Part shown: positions 6,704-14,828 of the stretch, one piece after another
Position numbering within the stretch: position 1 is the first letter of the stretch
How the letters are laid out: each line of letters starts with the position of its first letter
Source: Sphingomonas crusticola
GTDB lineage: Bacteria > Pseudomonadota > Alphaproteobacteria > Sphingomonadales > Sphingomonadaceae
Direction: 5' to 3'
Assembly: GCF_003391115.1 (NCBI RefSeq)
Contig: NZ_QTJP01000001.1
Location: forward strand, 1,550,001 to 1,614,000
DNA: 64,000 bases
The notes under the pieces: model-generated
Databases searched by the model: none
What the model was told of the DNA's origin: nothing
The model's input: the letters and a program-made list of their open reading frames with translations, nothing else
Translations under genes and position numbers: made by a program

Positions 6704-7792
6704 ATGCTGCTACAGAATCGACTTCGTCGCCGCGGAGGGCTTGTCTTTAACGGCGGCCGCCTCCCGGCAGCAATCGCTCCGCGCTCCGCTAGCGGCGCCC
6801 TAATTGACGGCGCTCTTGATTACCTAACATTGGGTATCGACGATCATTTGTTTGCGGGAGCCGGCGCATTTTATGACGCTTATCACGGCAAACCCATCTT
6901 TGATTCATATCGGCATCGCGTTCAAGCGCAGCACGAACTGGATCGGCTCGATGCAAAGGAGCACCCGGTCGCCCGCGGCTGGGGCAAAGGGTTGGGCGCA
7001 GCTCTTCAACTTGCTGGTTCCGGTGGCCTCAGCGTCATCGGACGAGGCGGCGTTCGTCTGGCTGAGACCGCACCGATCATCGCCAAGGAACTGAAGACGC
7101 TCGCTGGCGCCGGAGGCCTGGCAGGTATCGGCGGTCAATATTTAGCGGACCCTCACAGCACGCTGGGCGACTATGCTGGTGCAGGGCTAGGTGGAGTGGC
7201 TGAAGGTCTGATGGCCCCGCGGGGCCAGCCGGGCCAAGCAAGCACGGTAGGAGGATTCGTAAGCTCGTTGGCTCAGGACGCGTTTAACGGGCGAAGGCCA
7301 TCGCTTCAAAAAGCGCTGGAGAACGCATCAACGGCAAGGCTGTGGGGATCAGCAGGCGGTGCGGCCGGAAGGAGGCTTTTCGAAAGGCTCCCTGGTCAGC
7401 AAATGGCTAAAGCGGACCTCGCTGCAATGCCTCAGGGCTACAAACCCCCGCTCAATAAAGAAGAGATCGGCGAAAGCTTGTCTAAAGCGAGAATCTGGGC
7501 CGCCGGCGACACGGTCCTGCCTGGAAAGAAGCAGCGTGTTTTTCTGAAGGGCGGTGGGAGCGTCATTCCCGATTTCAGCTTGGCCTCCGGAGTGCGACGG
7601 GAATCCAAAGCCGGCATATCGGCTCGCCTGAAGCGATGGCAACCCAAGGCTAAACAGCAATTGGGCGACAACTTTCTAGTCGACCATTTCCTGCCACAAG
7701 ACATGGGCCTCCTTCACGGATACCCTGCCGGCTTAGCTGGATACCATTTGCAAGACGAGTGGCAGCGCCGAGAGCGAAACTTGCGGAATTAG
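6704..7792 (+). CDS. Virion-associated-like protein with a possible PD-(D/E)xK nuclease C-terminus
   Basis: Protein of 362 residues; AGGGAGG lies seven bases before the ATG. Residues about 30-90 (ALDYLTLGIDDHLFAGAGAF, then a Y...R...HPVARGWGKGLG pattern) resemble N-terminal segments of large phage virion or ejection proteins. The middle is Gly/Ala rich and weakly hydrophobic. The C-terminal part reads VIPDFSLASGVRRESKAG followed by a basic helix (RLKRWQPKAKQQLG) and a short strand. This is the P-D...E-x-K arrangement of restriction-fold toxin nucleases. Its GC content is lower than that of terL and portal, suggesting a separate origin. It could be an ejected protein, a cargo toxin or both. 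The nuclease call rests on one motif. Confidence 0.5.
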   Translation: MLLQNRLRRRGGLVFNGGRLPAAIAPRSASGALIDGALDYLTLGIDDHLFAGAGAFYDAYHGKPIFDSYRHRVQAQHELDRLDAKEHPVARGWGKGLGAALQLAGSGGLSVIGRGGVRLAETAPIIAKELKTLAGAGGLAGIGGQYLADPHSTLGDYAGAGLGGVAEGLMAPRGQPGQASTVGGFVSSLAQDAFNGRRPSLQKALENASTARLWGSAGGAAGRRLFERLPGQQMAKADLAAMPQGYKPPLNKEEIGESLSKARIWAAGDTVLPGKKQRVFLKGGGSVIPDFSLASGVRRESKAGISARLKRWQPKAKQQLGDNFLVDHFLPQDMGLLHGYPAGLAGYHLQDEWQRRERNLRN

Positions 7793-7933
7793 GGCCGATC
7801 GCACGAAGTCAGGTTGGGCAGAAAGCGTGCATCACCAAGCTAACCGTTCCCTGAGTGTATTGTTCCTGTTATGATCTGAGTTCCCGCTGGCCGGGCATCG
7901 TCCGCCGAGCACTCGTGCGCGCTGAGGTGATTA

Positions 7934-8410
7934 GTGATCGATGCTCTTCCGCCGCCGGAGATACTGGCCGGCCTGAACGGGCCGGCCACGAGGTGCGTGA
8001 TCAGTTATCAATATACCTACCCCGAAGCAGGAGATGTGACGAGCGCGCGGTGCGGCAACCGCCGGTATCTCATTGCCCGCGATTATCATGGCGACAGCGT
8101 TCGGCGGCTGAACGGTTGCGCGGTGATGGTGATGACCGAAGGGGTGCGCTTTCCACGGCTGTTCCATGTCGACAATTGCCGCGGCCCTTTGCAGGCGCGC
8201 GAGGTCGGCAAGGTGTGGACGCGGGAATTGCTGGCGGCGGGGCGGATCGCGCCGGCGCGGCTGGATCGGGTGATCTATTATCCGCTGGCCGGGCGGCCGG
8301 CATGCTACCGGGTTTCGATTGCGTTTACGCCACCGGGGAAGCGGACGAATACGCCACTGGATGAGCGATCGGCGATGCGGTGCGATGGTGGGGCAGGCTT
8401 AGCGTCGTAA
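7934..8410 (+). CDS. Hypothetical phage-region protein
   Basis: Protein of 158 residues from a GTG start, with no signal peptide or membrane segment. It has several Cys and aromatic strand-like stretches (ATRCVISYQYTYPEAGDVTS, RVIYYPLAGRPACYRVSIAF), suggesting a small beta-rich domain. It follows the candidate nuclease at 6704-7792 on the same strand with a 141-base gap, so an immunity role can be imagined but nothing in the sequence shows it. I do not recognise the family. The overlapping frame from 7855 is less protein-like and was not chosen. Confidence 0.45.
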   Translation: MIDALPPPEILAGLNGPATRCVISYQYTYPEAGDVTSARCGNRRYLIARDYHGDSVRRLNGCAVMVMTEGVRFPRLFHVDNCRGPLQAREVGKVWTRELLAAGRIAPARLDRVIYYPLAGRPACYRVSIAFTPPGKRTNTPLDERSAMRCDGGAGLAS

Positions 8411-8435
8411 AGGCGAATTAGCCTGGCCGCTGAGT

Positions 8436-8461
8436 GGACCCCGGCCTGCGCCGGGGTGACG
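8436..8461. repeat. REP-like palindrome, copy 2
   Basis: ACCCCGGC-CTGC-GCCGGGG then TGACG, an 8-bp stem with a short loop. Same family as 4934-4960, 8908-8933 and 9016-9040. Confidence 0.75.
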
Positions 8462-8520
8462 GGGCCAGTGTTGCCTAGCCGGGCCTTAAGCTTCCGGCGC
8501 GTGCGGGAGAGGGCGGGCGG

Positions 8521-8769
8521 TTAACGGCCGTCTCGCCGAATGAAGCCGACGAGCGCGCGGACTGCGACGAATATCAAGGTTACGGCGATGGCTGTCGGAA
8601 GCGCAACGTGGCTGAGAAAGCCCTTGTGGCAGTTTATGTCCGGAGCGCAGTCACCCAATGCGTCACCGACGATCAAGACGGCGAACAAGGGCGCTCCGAG
8701 CAGGGCCGCAACGCCGCAGCCCCACATCCCACCGACGCTCGGTCCTCCGCGATATTGGTTGTCGCTCAT
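8521..8769 (-). CDS. Small two-helix membrane protein
   Basis: Protein of 82 residues from the ATG at 8769 (MSDNQYRGGPSVGGMWGCGV). Hydrophobic segments at about 18-36 (ALLGAPLFAVLIVGDAL) and 55-75 (ALPTAIAVTLIFVAVRALVG) enclose a loop with two Cys. It lies opposite to the phage genes around it, between REP-like elements. The open frame upstream to 9153 crosses the REP elements and the portal start and is not likely coding. Function is unknown. Confidence 0.5.
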   Translation of the reverse strand: MSDNQYRGGPSVGGMWGCGVAALLGAPLFAVLIVGDALGDCAPDINCHKGFLSHVALPTAIAVTLIFVAVRALVGFIRRDGR

Positions 8770-8907
8770 GGGACGAGGCTGCACCGGGGGGGGCGGTTCG
8801 AGCAAGAACATGTCTGACCGGGCGAGGAAGAGCGGTGCTTCGACTTCGCTCAGCACGAACGGCGGTGGGGCGGACGCGCTTCCGGACTGGACGCCTCGCC
8901 GCGGAAT

Positions 8908-8933
8908 GGATCCCGGCCTGCGCCGGGATGACG
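8908..8933. repeat. REP-like palindrome, copy 3
   Basis: GGATCCCGGC-CTGC-GCCGGGATGACG, an 8-bp stem ATCCCGGC/GCCGGGAT. It belongs to the dispersed palindrome family seen four times in this region. The gene-free stretch 8770-9061 holds this copy and copy 4 and little else. Confidence 0.75.
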
Positions 8934-9015
8934 GCTTTAGGCGAGGTCCGTGCCACCCCGAGCCGCCACTGTGCCGAGGTGGTCGATGCAGTTGAGGATC
9001 TGCGCCTCCTCCTGA

Positions 9016-9040
9016 GGCCCCAGCCTTCGCTGGGCGACGA
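9016..9040. repeat. REP-like palindrome, copy 4 (diverged)
   Basis: CCCAGC-CTTC-GCTGGG followed by CGACG. Compensating changes (CCCAGC/GCTGGG instead of CCCGGC/GCCGGG) keep the stem, so the structure rather than the sequence seems conserved. It lies 22 bp before the portal start. Confidence 0.65.
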
Positions 9041-9061
9041 TAATTTCTGAAAGGATCGTTC

Positions 9062-11146
9062 ATGGCGACCATGCCCGACGCAATCACGCATGCCGAGCTT
9101 GCCGCCCTGCTGGCGGAGGATGAGCGGCTGGCCTTGTCGTTTCGCGACAGCACGCTGGCCGAGGAGCAATCGGTGGCGATCGATTATTACGAGGCGCGGC
9201 CGTTCGGCGACGAGGAGGAGGGACTGAGCCAGGTAGTGACGCCCGACGTCGCCGAGGTCGTCGATTATATGACGATCAGCACGTCGCGCACGATCGTCGC
9301 CGGCGACCGCGTGGTCGAGTTCGAGAGCGCCGAGGCCGAGGGCGAGGCGGCGGCCGAGGAGGCGACGGCGGCGGTGACCTATAGCTTCATGAAGGGGCAG
9401 GACGGCTATCGCGTAATCCACGACTGGATCCAGTCGGGCCTGATCGAGAAGATCGGCATCGCCAAGACCTGCGCCGAGACGCATGACAAGGTGGTCAAAA
9501 GGCGCGGGCTGGTAAGCGAGGACCAATTGGCGGCGCTGCACGGCAATGGCGCGGAGATATCGGCGGCGACCGACAATGGCGACGGCAGCTTCCTGATCGA
9601 GGCGGTCGAGCGGACGCAGGAAGTGCGCTTCGTTGATTATCCGATCCCATCGGAGGAATTCCTGTTCGCCAGCCGCACGCGGCACGAGGATGACAGCGAC
9701 TATCTGTGCCACCGATCGGCCAAGAGCGTGAGCGACCTGATCGCGATGGGCTTCGACCGCGCGCTGGTGGAGAGTTTGCCGGCGGACAGCATGCCGATCC
9801 GGCTCGACATGCGCAGCAATGCGCGCTGGCTGGACGAGACGCAGATCGCGCCGTCGACCACGCGCAAGCTGTGGCTGCGCGAGGAATATAAACGCATCGA
9901 CCTGGACGGCGACGGCGTGGACGAGCTGGTCAAGATCTTCCGCGTCGACGACGTCATCCTCGAGGTGGAGGAGGTGGACGAGAATCCGTTCGTGGTGTGG
10001 TGCCCGTTCCCGCGCGCGCACCGCATGGTCGGCCACAGCCTGGCGGACAAGGTGATGGATTTGCAGCGGATCAAATCGGTGATCCTGCGGCAGCAGCTCA
10101 ACGGCCTGTACCTGACCAACAATCCGCGCATGTACGTGCCGCAGGAATGCATGACCGAGGACACGATCGACGATCTGCTGATGGTGCGGCCGGGCGGGCT
10201 GGTGCGCGGGCGCGGGCCGAGCAAGCCCGAGCCGCTGTACGAAGCGTTCGACATGGCCAAGGGCATGACCATGCTGGAATATATCACCGGCGAGCGCGAG
10301 AGCCGGACCGGGATCACGCGGCTGAACCAGGGGCTGGACGCGGACGCGCTCAACAAGACCGCGACCGGTACCGCGCTGATGCAGGCGCAGGGCCAGCAGA
10401 TGGAGGAATATGTCGCGCGCAACTTCGCCGAAGCGCTGGCGCGATTGTTCGCCAAGAAATTGCGGCTGATGGTGGCGGTGGGCAAGCCGTTCGCGATCCG
10501 CGTGGACGGGCAGGCGCGGACGGTGGATCCAAGGCGGTGGCCGAGCGGCCTGTCGGCGACGGCGCGGGTGGGGCTGGGCTCCGGCCGCAAGGACCAACGA
10601 CTGCAATATCGCGCGCAGATGCTCGACATGCAGAAGGAAGCGCTGCCGGTGGGGCTGGCGACGCCGCGCAACATCTTCAAGAATCTGTCGGCGATGGTGC
10701 GGGATGCGGGGCTTGGCATTCCCACCGATTATTTCCAGGACCCCGCCGCCGGCCAGGGCCAGGCCCCCGCCCCGCCCGATGCGGCGATGGTCAAGGCGCA
10801 GGCCGATGCCGAGGCGCAGCGCCAGCGGCTGATGCTCGAACGGCAGAAGGCCGAGGCGGACCTGATGCTCGGGCGCCAGCAAGGCCAGGCCAAGCTGGAC
10901 GCGCTGCGCGAGGAAAGCGCGCTCAAGCTGCAGCTGGAGCGCGACACCTCCGCAGCGGAGGTCGCGCTGGCGCGCGACAGGGCCACCGCCGAGGCGGCGC
11001 TGGCGCGCGAGCGGATGGCGATGGAGTTCAGCCTGGCCGAACGCCGCTTCGAAGCGGAGCAGACGGGGTCGCGACGGCGCGGCTGCGGGCGGCGTCCGCC
11101 AGGCGATATCGCGCCGCTGCGGCAGGGCGGAGCGCTCGACCAATGA
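9062..11146 (+). CDS. P22-like phage portal protein
   Basis: Protein of 694 residues, close to P22 gp1 in length. The portal forms the ring through which terminase packages DNA. The N-terminal region carries a stretch typical of this family (VVTPDVAEVVDYMTISTSRT). The middle has ITRLNQGLDADALNKTATGT and a QQ(M)EEYVARNFAEAL helix, matching the core of P22-type portals. The last 130 residues are Gln/Ala/Glu-rich coiled coil (barrel-like), ending in a basic tail that may be slightly altered. AAAGGA lies a few bases before the ATG. The stop overlaps the next start by ATGA. Confidence 0.85.
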   Translation: MATMPDAITHAELAALLAEDERLALSFRDSTLAEEQSVAIDYYEARPFGDEEEGLSQVVTPDVAEVVDYMTISTSRTIVAGDRVVEFESAEAEGEAAAEEATAAVTYSFMKGQDGYRVIHDWIQSGLIEKIGIAKTCAETHDKVVKRRGLVSEDQLAALHGNGAEISAATDNGDGSFLIEAVERTQEVRFVDYPIPSEEFLFASRTRHEDDSDYLCHRSAKSVSDLIAMGFDRALVESLPADSMPIRLDMRSNARWLDETQIAPSTTRKLWLREEYKRIDLDGDGVDELVKIFRVDDVILEVEEVDENPFVVWCPFPRAHRMVGHSLADKVMDLQRIKSVILRQQLNGLYLTNNPRMYVPQECMTEDTIDDLLMVRPGGLVRGRGPSKPEPLYEAFDMAKGMTMLEYITGERESRTGITRLNQGLDADALNKTATGTALMQAQGQQMEEYVARNFAEALARLFAKKLRLMVAVGKPFAIRVDGQARTVDPRRWPSGLSATARVGLGSGRKDQRLQYRAQMLDMQKEALPVGLATPRNIFKNLSAMVRDAGLGIPTDYFQDPAAGQGQAPAPPDAAMVKAQADAEAQRQRLMLERQKAEADLMLGRQQGQAKLDALREESALKLQLERDTSAAEVALARDRATAEAALARERMAMEFSLAERRFEAEQTGSRRRGCGRRPPGDIAPLRQGGALDQ

Positions 11147-11433
11147 ACGAGGACCCGATCCACCGCGGTGCGCGCTGGCAGGCGTTTTACGAGGAGGATG
11201 GCGGGTTGCGCGAGGTGCTGGCGACGTTGCGCCGCGCCTATTTCGACCGGGCCGCCGATCTGATGCCGAGCGACACGGCCGCTTTGCTCAAGCTGGGCAT
11301 GGCCGCCAAGATCGTCGACCAGATCGAGGCGCACGTCACGCACATCGTCAACGCCGGCAAGCTGGAACAGGCGGCGCAGGACCATGCCGACCGCATCGCC
11401 CGATTGCCCGAGGCGCGGCGGCGATTCCTGTAA
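11143..11433 (+). CDS. Small phage protein after portal
   Basis: Protein of 96 residues from the ATG overlapping the portal stop. It is acidic and helical (GGLREVLATLRRAYFDRAAD, GMAAKIVDQIEAHVTHIVNA). Small helical proteins of unknown role often follow portal in P22-like sphingomonad prophages. It is probably cotranslated with portal. No function can be assigned. The longer frame through it from 9997 is antiphase to portal and was rejected. Confidence 0.65.
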   Translation: MNEDPIHRGARWQAFYEEDGGLREVLATLRRAYFDRAADLMPSDTAALLKLGMAAKIVDQIEAHVTHIVNAGKLEQAAQDHADRIARLPEARRRFL

Positions 11434-11496
11434 CGGCTGGTTTTCAGGCCACGATTTGCCCTACAATGGAGCACCGCTGGGGAGTCGGGGGCTGAA

Positions 11497-12117
11497 ATGT
11501 TGATGATCATGGCGCTGCAGGCGGCCGTCGCCTTCGCCCATCCGCCACAACGGTTGAGCGACAGCGGGCGCATCACGTTCGAGGATTATCCGGCCAAGGC
11601 GATGAAGCGCGGCGAGACCGGCATCGTGTCCGCCGTGCTGCATATCGGGCCTGACGGACGGGTCGATCGCTGCGCCGTGACCGAAAGCAGCAAATCGGTA
11701 TCGCTCGACAGCGCGACCTGCACGCTGGCGCAGACGCGCAGCCGGTTCGAGCCGGCACGCGACGCCGACGGCAAGGCGATCGCGGGCGAGTACCGGCTCG
11801 CCATGACCTGGACGATGGAGCAGAACCAGCCGCGCGCGCGGATCTATGCCAAGACCAGGGTCGCAGCGCTCCCGCCCGGCTATGTGCAGCCGGTGAGCCT
11901 GATGGTGGTGTTCGGCCAGGATGGGCGTGCGCTGGAATGCGAGATCATGGCCTCGAGCGGGAATGGGCAGACCGATGCGGCAGTGTGCGGATCGGTGACG
12001 CAATCCTTGGTGATCAAGGCGCCGAAAACCGCCTCGGCCGAGCCTGCCGCCGGGGTGCGCTATTACATCATGTCGCTGATTCCCGATCAAGGCACGGAAG
12101 GCGCGGCCAAGCATTAA
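11497..12117 (+). CDS. Exported TonB C-terminal-domain-like protein
   Basis: Protein of 206 residues with a short signal peptide (MLMIMALQAAVAFA, then HPPQ). Residues about 35-100 fit a TonB_C domain: a GIVSAVLHIGPDGRVDRCAV strand pair, a Cys-containing turn and RSRFEPARDADGKAI. A second, weaker domain follows. It has no membrane anchor or Pro-rich linker, so it is not a full TonB. Sphingomonads have many such free TonB_C-like periplasmic proteins. It sits between portal and scaffold-like genes, where phage head genes would be expected, which suggests host DNA mixed into a decayed prophage. Confidence 0.6.
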   Translation: MLMIMALQAAVAFAHPPQRLSDSGRITFEDYPAKAMKRGETGIVSAVLHIGPDGRVDRCAVTESSKSVSLDSATCTLAQTRSRFEPARDADGKAIAGEYRLAMTWTMEQNQPRARIYAKTRVAALPPGYVQPVSLMVVFGQDGRALECEIMASSGNGQTDAAVCGSVTQSLVIKAPKTASAEPAAGVRYYIMSLIPDQGTEGAAKH

Positions 12118-12123
12118 GACCGC

Positions 12124-12726
12124 ATGAGAAAACGCAGCACGGCCGAGAAGGCCGACATTTCCGTGGGCGATGCAGTCGCACCGGGGCGGAACAGCCTGTT
12201 TGTCCGGGCGGCGGGAAAGGCCAGCGAGCTGGCCGACCAGCCTCCGCTGATCACGATCTGCGCGATAACGTTCGCGGCGGGGCTGATCCTGGGCAACGGA
12301 CGGCTGGCACGTGCGGGTGGCCGGATGCTGGCGGCCGAATTGCTGGCGACGGAAATCAAGAGCGCGGTCAAGCACCGGATCGATCGCACCCGGCCGTTCG
12401 TGCGCGCGAATGGCGGCCGCTACAAAGCGGAGAAAGGCCACGCGCACGCCAGCGCGCTGAACAGCTTCCCGTCCGGCCATACCGCCGGCGCGGTGGCGGT
12501 GGCACGGGCCTATGCGCGCGAATATCCGGAGCGCGCGGCAACGGCCTATGGCATTGCCGCGGCGACGGGCGCGATCCAGATTCCGCGCGGCAAACATTAT
12601 CCGAGCGACGTGCTGGCGGGCCTGGCGGTCGGGCTGGTCGCGGAGGCGGGCGTTTATCTGGCGGAGCGGCTGATCGGGCGGATTGCCAAACACGACAAAG
12701 CCAAAGCAGGGGCGCTTGAACCATAA
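12124..12726 (+). CDS. PAP2-family phosphatase-like membrane protein
   Basis: Protein of 200 residues with two of the three PAP2 acid-phosphatase motifs: KHRIDRTRP (about 83-91) and PSGHTAG (about 116-122, with the general-acid His). The third, GKHYPSDV (about 156-163), keeps the nucleophile His and the Asp, but the Arg normally six residues before that His is Gln (AIQIPRGKH). Activity may therefore be reduced. Hydrophobic stretches at about 42-57, 122-150 and 163-180 suggest an integral membrane protein acting on lipid phosphates. It starts six bases after the previous gene, and its 3' end is followed within 60 bases by the SGNH gene. Confidence 0.8.
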   Translation: MRKRSTAEKADISVGDAVAPGRNSLFVRAAGKASELADQPPLITICAITFAAGLILGNGRLARAGGRMLAAELLATEIKSAVKHRIDRTRPFVRANGGRYKAEKGHAHASALNSFPSGHTAGAVAVARAYAREYPERAATAYGIAAATGAIQIPRGKHYPSDVLAGLAVGLVAEAGVYLAERLIGRIAKHDKAKAGALEP

Positions 12727-12784
12727 AGCTTTGCCCAAATACAGATCGTTGCCGGGCCGTTGGAAACGGATAGGGGAGAAGACG

Positions 12785-13699
12785 ATGCTTATCTCCTTCG
12801 TTCCGCCAGCGCTTAGGCATGGGTTGTTGAAAATCGCGGCCGCAATCGCATTGTTATGCGCGCCGGCCGCCGCCGGGACGGCCGAGCGAATCCTGTTCGT
12901 CGGCAACAGCTTCACCTTTGGCGCGGGATCGGCGGTGAAAACCTATCGGCCGGATCTGGTGCACGATCTCAACCGGGACGGCGTTGGCGGCGTGCCGGCG
13001 CTGTTCAAGCGGTTCGCCGAACAGGCGGCGCCAGGGTGGGACGTAAGCCTGGAGACGGCGAGCGGGCAGGATTTCGCCTTCCACCTCGCCAACAAGCGGC
13101 CGCAGCTAGCCGGCGCGTGGGACGTGGTGGTGCTGCAGGATTACAGCACGCTCGACAAGGTCCGGCCGGGCGATCCGGCGGCGCATGTGCGCGACGCGGC
13201 GCGGCTGGCGACAATGTTCAAGACCGCCAACCCAAGGGTGCGGGTGCTGCTGGAGACGACCTGGTCGCGGGCCGACCTGACTTACCCGGCGGGGACACCG
13301 TGGCGGGGCAAACCGATCCGGGCGATGACCGACGATATCGCGCGCGGCAATGCGCTGGCGATCGCGGCCAATGGCGAGCTGTTCGCGGGCACGCTGCCGG
13401 TGGGCGAGGCATGGTTGCGGGCGATGGACCAGGGCGTGGCGGACCCCAATCCCTATGACGGCATCGCCTTCGGCAAGATCGATCTGTGGACGTGGGACCA
13501 TTATCACGCGAGCGCTGCGGGCTATTATCTGGCGGCGCTGGTGATCTTCGGCCGGGTTACCGGCGTGGATCCCCGGACGCTGGGAACGCGCGAGAAAGCC
13601 GCCGACGAAATCGGGCTGAGCCCGGCCACCGCCGTGACCTTGCAGCGGATCGCGGCGGAGGAACTCAGCAATGCGAGCGGCACCCGCGCAGGGCGCTGA
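12785..13699 (+). CDS. Secreted SGNH-hydrolase-like protein
   Basis: Protein of 304 residues. The ATG at 12785 is preferred because AGGGGAG lies nine bases before it and it gives a proper signal peptide (IAAAIALLCAPAAAGTA). Block I is FVGNSFTFGAGS with the nucleophile Ser in GNS. Block V is WDHYHASAAG with the Asp-x-x-His pair, preceded by a plausible LQDYS block. It probably hydrolyses an ester outside the cytoplasm; the substrate is unknown. It is cotranscribed with the TonB_C-like and PAP2 genes, so the three may be a small envelope-related operon inserted among phage genes. Confidence 0.7.
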   Translation: MLISFVPPALRHGLLKIAAAIALLCAPAAAGTAERILFVGNSFTFGAGSAVKTYRPDLVHDLNRDGVGGVPALFKRFAEQAAPGWDVSLETASGQDFAFHLANKRPQLAGAWDVVVLQDYSTLDKVRPGDPAAHVRDAARLATMFKTANPRVRVLLETTWSRADLTYPAGTPWRGKPIRAMTDDIARGNALAIAANGELFAGTLPVGEAWLRAMDQGVADPNPYDGIAFGKIDLWTWDHYHASAAGYYLAALVIFGRVTGVDPRTLGTREKAADEIGLSPATAVTLQRIAAEELSNASGTRAGR

Positions 13700-13708
13700 A
13701 CCGATCGT

Positions 13709-13873
13709 TTACTCGAGCCTGAGGCCGTAGCGCACGGCGCCTAAGCCGATCGCGAAAGCGCTGATACCGCCGGCGTAGCGCATTATCGGATTGGCGGCAG
13801 CGTACAGCAGGACGCCGCCCAGAATTAGCATGGCGACGCCGAAGGCGAGCGTGCGGGAATCGATATTCCTCAT
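13709..13873 (-). CDS. 54-residue two-helix membrane protein
   Basis: The frame reads ATG at 13873 to TAA at 13709. The sequence begins MRNIDSRTLAFGVAMLILGG and is followed by a second hydrophobic stretch (YAGGISAFAIGLGAVRYGL). The start overlaps the stop of the upstream minus-strand gene by four bases, a strong sign of coupled translation. Function is unknown. It faces against the surrounding genes, so the pair is a separate small unit. Confidence 0.55.
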   Translation of the reverse strand: MRNIDSRTLAFGVAMLILGGVLLYAAANPIMRYAGGISAFAIGLGAVRYGLRLE

Positions 13874-14094
13874 CGCGCCTCCCCGTCGCCGTCACGGGGA
13901 CGGTCCACAGTACCGTCGTCGCGAATGGCCCGGCGCCAACGCAGCGCGGCGGCAAGCAACGCAGCGACGGCGACGACCAGACGGAACGCTTTTTCGGAAT
14001 CGGTAGCCGCGGGCGGCAGCACGAACAGCACGAAACCAGCCACCAGCACCATCAAGGCTGCGATCAGCGCGGCCTGCCTGTTCCTGATGCGCAT
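13870..14094 (-). CDS. 74-residue two-helix membrane protein
   Basis: Starts at the ATG at 14094 (MRIRNRQAALIAALMVLVAG). Two hydrophobic helices are separated by a short loop (PPAATDSEKAF) and followed by an Arg/Asp-rich cytoplasmic tail. Its stop overlaps the start of the 13709-13873 gene. The pair resembles small sphingomonad inner-membrane proteins of unknown role. Longer frames upstream lie antisense to the scaffold-like gene and were not accepted. Confidence 0.5.
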   Translation of the reverse strand: MRIRNRQAALIAALMVLVAGFVLFVLPPAATDSEKAFRLVVAVAALLAAALRWRRAIRDDGTVDRPRDGDGEAR

Positions 14095-14165
14095 GCGCGT
14101 CCCCTTTCGTCGAACCGATTTCGTAGCCCCTATCCTTTTCCCAACGCAACCAACAGGAGATGCGC

Positions 14166-14828
14166 ATGGCCGATCTGCAGCATGATGCGGAGGCCTCCGC
14201 ACCGGCGTCCGCGGACGACCGGGTCGAAGATTTCGCGGAGTTCCTCGACCAGCTCGAGGACGAGCGCGAGGACGAGATTTCTTCAAACGAGACCGGGCAG
14301 GAGCCCGGCGAGAACGAGCAGGACCAGGCGGCGGAACCGGGCGACCCGGCCATCGCGCCGCCAATATCCTGGGACAGCGACGCCAAAGACTTGTTCGAGC
14401 AGCTGCCGCCGGACCTTCAGACGAAGGTCGCCGAGCGGGAAGCCCAGCGCGAACGTGCCCTGCAATCGGCGACGATGGCGGCGGCCGAAGCCAAGCGCAA
14501 CGCAATGGCCGAAGCCAATGCCGCCTTTGCCGAGCAACAGCGTCTCTATGCCGCCCATCTGGAGCAGATCGCGGCCAATTATTCGCCGCAGCGCCCCGAT
14601 CCGGCGCTGTTAGCGGAGGACCCGCAGGCCTTTTACCAGCTGCAGGCGATCTACGAGAGCGAGGCGTCCCAACATCATGCGCTGACCCAGCGGGCCCAGC
14701 AGGCGCAGGCCGAAGCCAATCAGCGCGACATCATCAACCACCACCACGCGCTCGCGCAGGATCATGCGGCACTCGGCGCCCAACTCGGCGAAGACTGGAC
14801 CGGTGGCAGAGTCGCACGATGTGGGTGA
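14166..14828 (+). CDS. Phage scaffold-like protein, apparently cut at its C-terminus
   Basis: Protein of 220 residues. AGGAG at 14154-14158 is seven bases from the ATG at 14166 and too close to the ATG at 14160, so 14166 is chosen. It is very acidic at the N-terminus, then carries PISWDSDAKDLFEQLPPDLQ and a long Gln/Ala coiled coil (LQTKVAEREAQRERALQSAT and onward), the usual make-up of head scaffolding proteins. Similarity to that pattern ends at about GAQLGEDW, and the last residues (TGGRVARCG) look like read-through. No major capsid gene follows. A deletion from scaffold into the lysis region would explain this. Confidence 0.6.
   Translation: MADLQHDAEASAPASADDRVEDFAEFLDQLEDEREDEISSNETGQEPGENEQDQAAEPGDPAIAPPISWDSDAKDLFEQLPPDLQTKVAEREAQRERALQSATMAAAEAKRNAMAEANAAFAEQQRLYAAHLEQIAANYSPQRPDPALLAEDPQAFYQLQAIYESEASQHHALTQRAQQAQAEANQRDIINHHHALAQDHAALGAQLGEDWTGGRVARCG

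Noticed and set aside
8663-11143. An 826-residue open frame on the minus strand opposite portal
   Set aside because: It is the antisense shadow of the portal gene in high-GC DNA: Arg/His/Leu rich, no recognisable domain and no start signal, while portal on the plus strand has clear family motifs.
9997-11433. A 478-residue plus-strand frame through the portal 3' half
   Set aside because: Only its last 96 codons, from the ATG at 11143, look like protein; the rest is an out-of-frame reading of portal.
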